Under the pieces are notes generated by a model, which saw nothing but the letters and a program-made list of their open reading frames with translations, was not told where the DNA came from and did not search any database. DNA of 5,770 nt from Omnitrophica WOR_2 bacterium RIFCSPLOWO2_12_FULL_51_8 (GTDB lineage: Bacteria > Omnitrophota > Gorgyraeia > Gygaellales > Profunditerraquicolaceae). Both the position numbers and the translations under genes were made by a program. Of this stretch, positions 5,735 to 5,770 are shown piece after piece (the first letter of the stretch is position 1; the number at the start of each line of letters is the position of its first letter). The DNA lies in the NCBI GenBank assembly GCA_001805895.1, contig MHHD01000046.1:1-5770 (forward strand), read 5' to 3'.

Positions 5735-5770
5735 TTACCGGCTCCTCGCTTTCTTCCGCTAACCACGTTG
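5724..5770 (-). CDS. Acidic C-terminal tail of the upstream gene (identity not determinable; possibly rpsF)
   Basis: One minus-strand frame at the window edge reads TWLAEESEEPVNES and stops at TAA (5726-5724), overlapping the rpsR start by 11 bases. Its acidic, Glu-rich character resembles the tails of bS6 (rpsF) or SSB, the genes usually found just before rpsR. It lacks the conserved DDDIPF-like end of bacterial SSB, which makes S6 or another gene somewhat likelier. The other two frames also stop nearby: one at a TAG (5761-5759), the other at a TGA overlapping the rpsR ATG. The choice of frame is therefore tentative and rests only on composition. Confidence 0.3.
   Translation of the reverse strand, partial: TWLAEESEEPVNES
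5742..5747 (-). promoter_or_regulatory. Shine-Dalgarno of rpsR
   Basis: GAGGAG on the minus strand ends 7 bases before the rpsR ATG (5734-5732). It supports that start over any internal one and lies inside the end of the likely upstream reading frame, as expected in a compact operon. Confidence 0.75.

Overview
All recognisable genes in this window lie on the minus strand, in a tightly packed run of core genes from a Gram-negative (outer-membrane, lipid-A-making) bacterium. Read in the direction of transcription, from high to low coordinates, the order is: the tail of an unidentified gene, rpsR (bS18), rplI (bL9, broken), dnaB (replicative helicase), bamA (outer-membrane assembly barrel), skp/ompH (periplasmic chaperone) and the first 185 residues of lpxD (lipid A biosynthesis), which runs off the left edge. 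An rpsR-rplI-dnaB block leading straight into bamA-skp-lpxD is not the proteobacterial layout. It suggests a less-studied diderm phylum such as Omnitrophota; this placement is inferred from gene order and general protein character, without any database comparison.

The right part (about 5050-5770) is the ribosomal-protein segment. The genes are 1-9 bases apart or overlap, which fits one operon. rplI carries a clear lesion: the reading frame breaks at 5133, about 10 family-expected residues are missing, and the expected L9 C-terminus continues in another frame up to 5052. The middle (3705-5042) is an intact dnaB. A 46-base AT-rich gap follows, containing a near-consensus promoter (TTGATT, 17-base spacer, TATAAT) whose predicted start falls at or next to the bamA ATG. 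The left half is envelope biogenesis: bamA (1253-3658), a 171-base gap, skp (572-1081) and lpxD.

The genes work together as two modules. The first is translation and replication (S18, L9, DnaB). The second is outer-membrane construction: BamA inserts outer-membrane proteins, Skp carries them across the periplasm, and LpxD makes the lipid A precursor of the outer leaflet. The promoter in front of bamA would let the second module be expressed apart from the first.

The only sizeable non-coding stretch is 1082-1252. It holds three abutting inverted repeats (1101-1212) that end three bases before the strong skp ribosome binding site. There are no RNA genes, CRISPR arrays, transposases or other signs of an accessory region. 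I found no undescribed multi-gene system. The points that merit a second look are the rplI lesion, the palindrome cluster and the possible leaderless bamA transcript.
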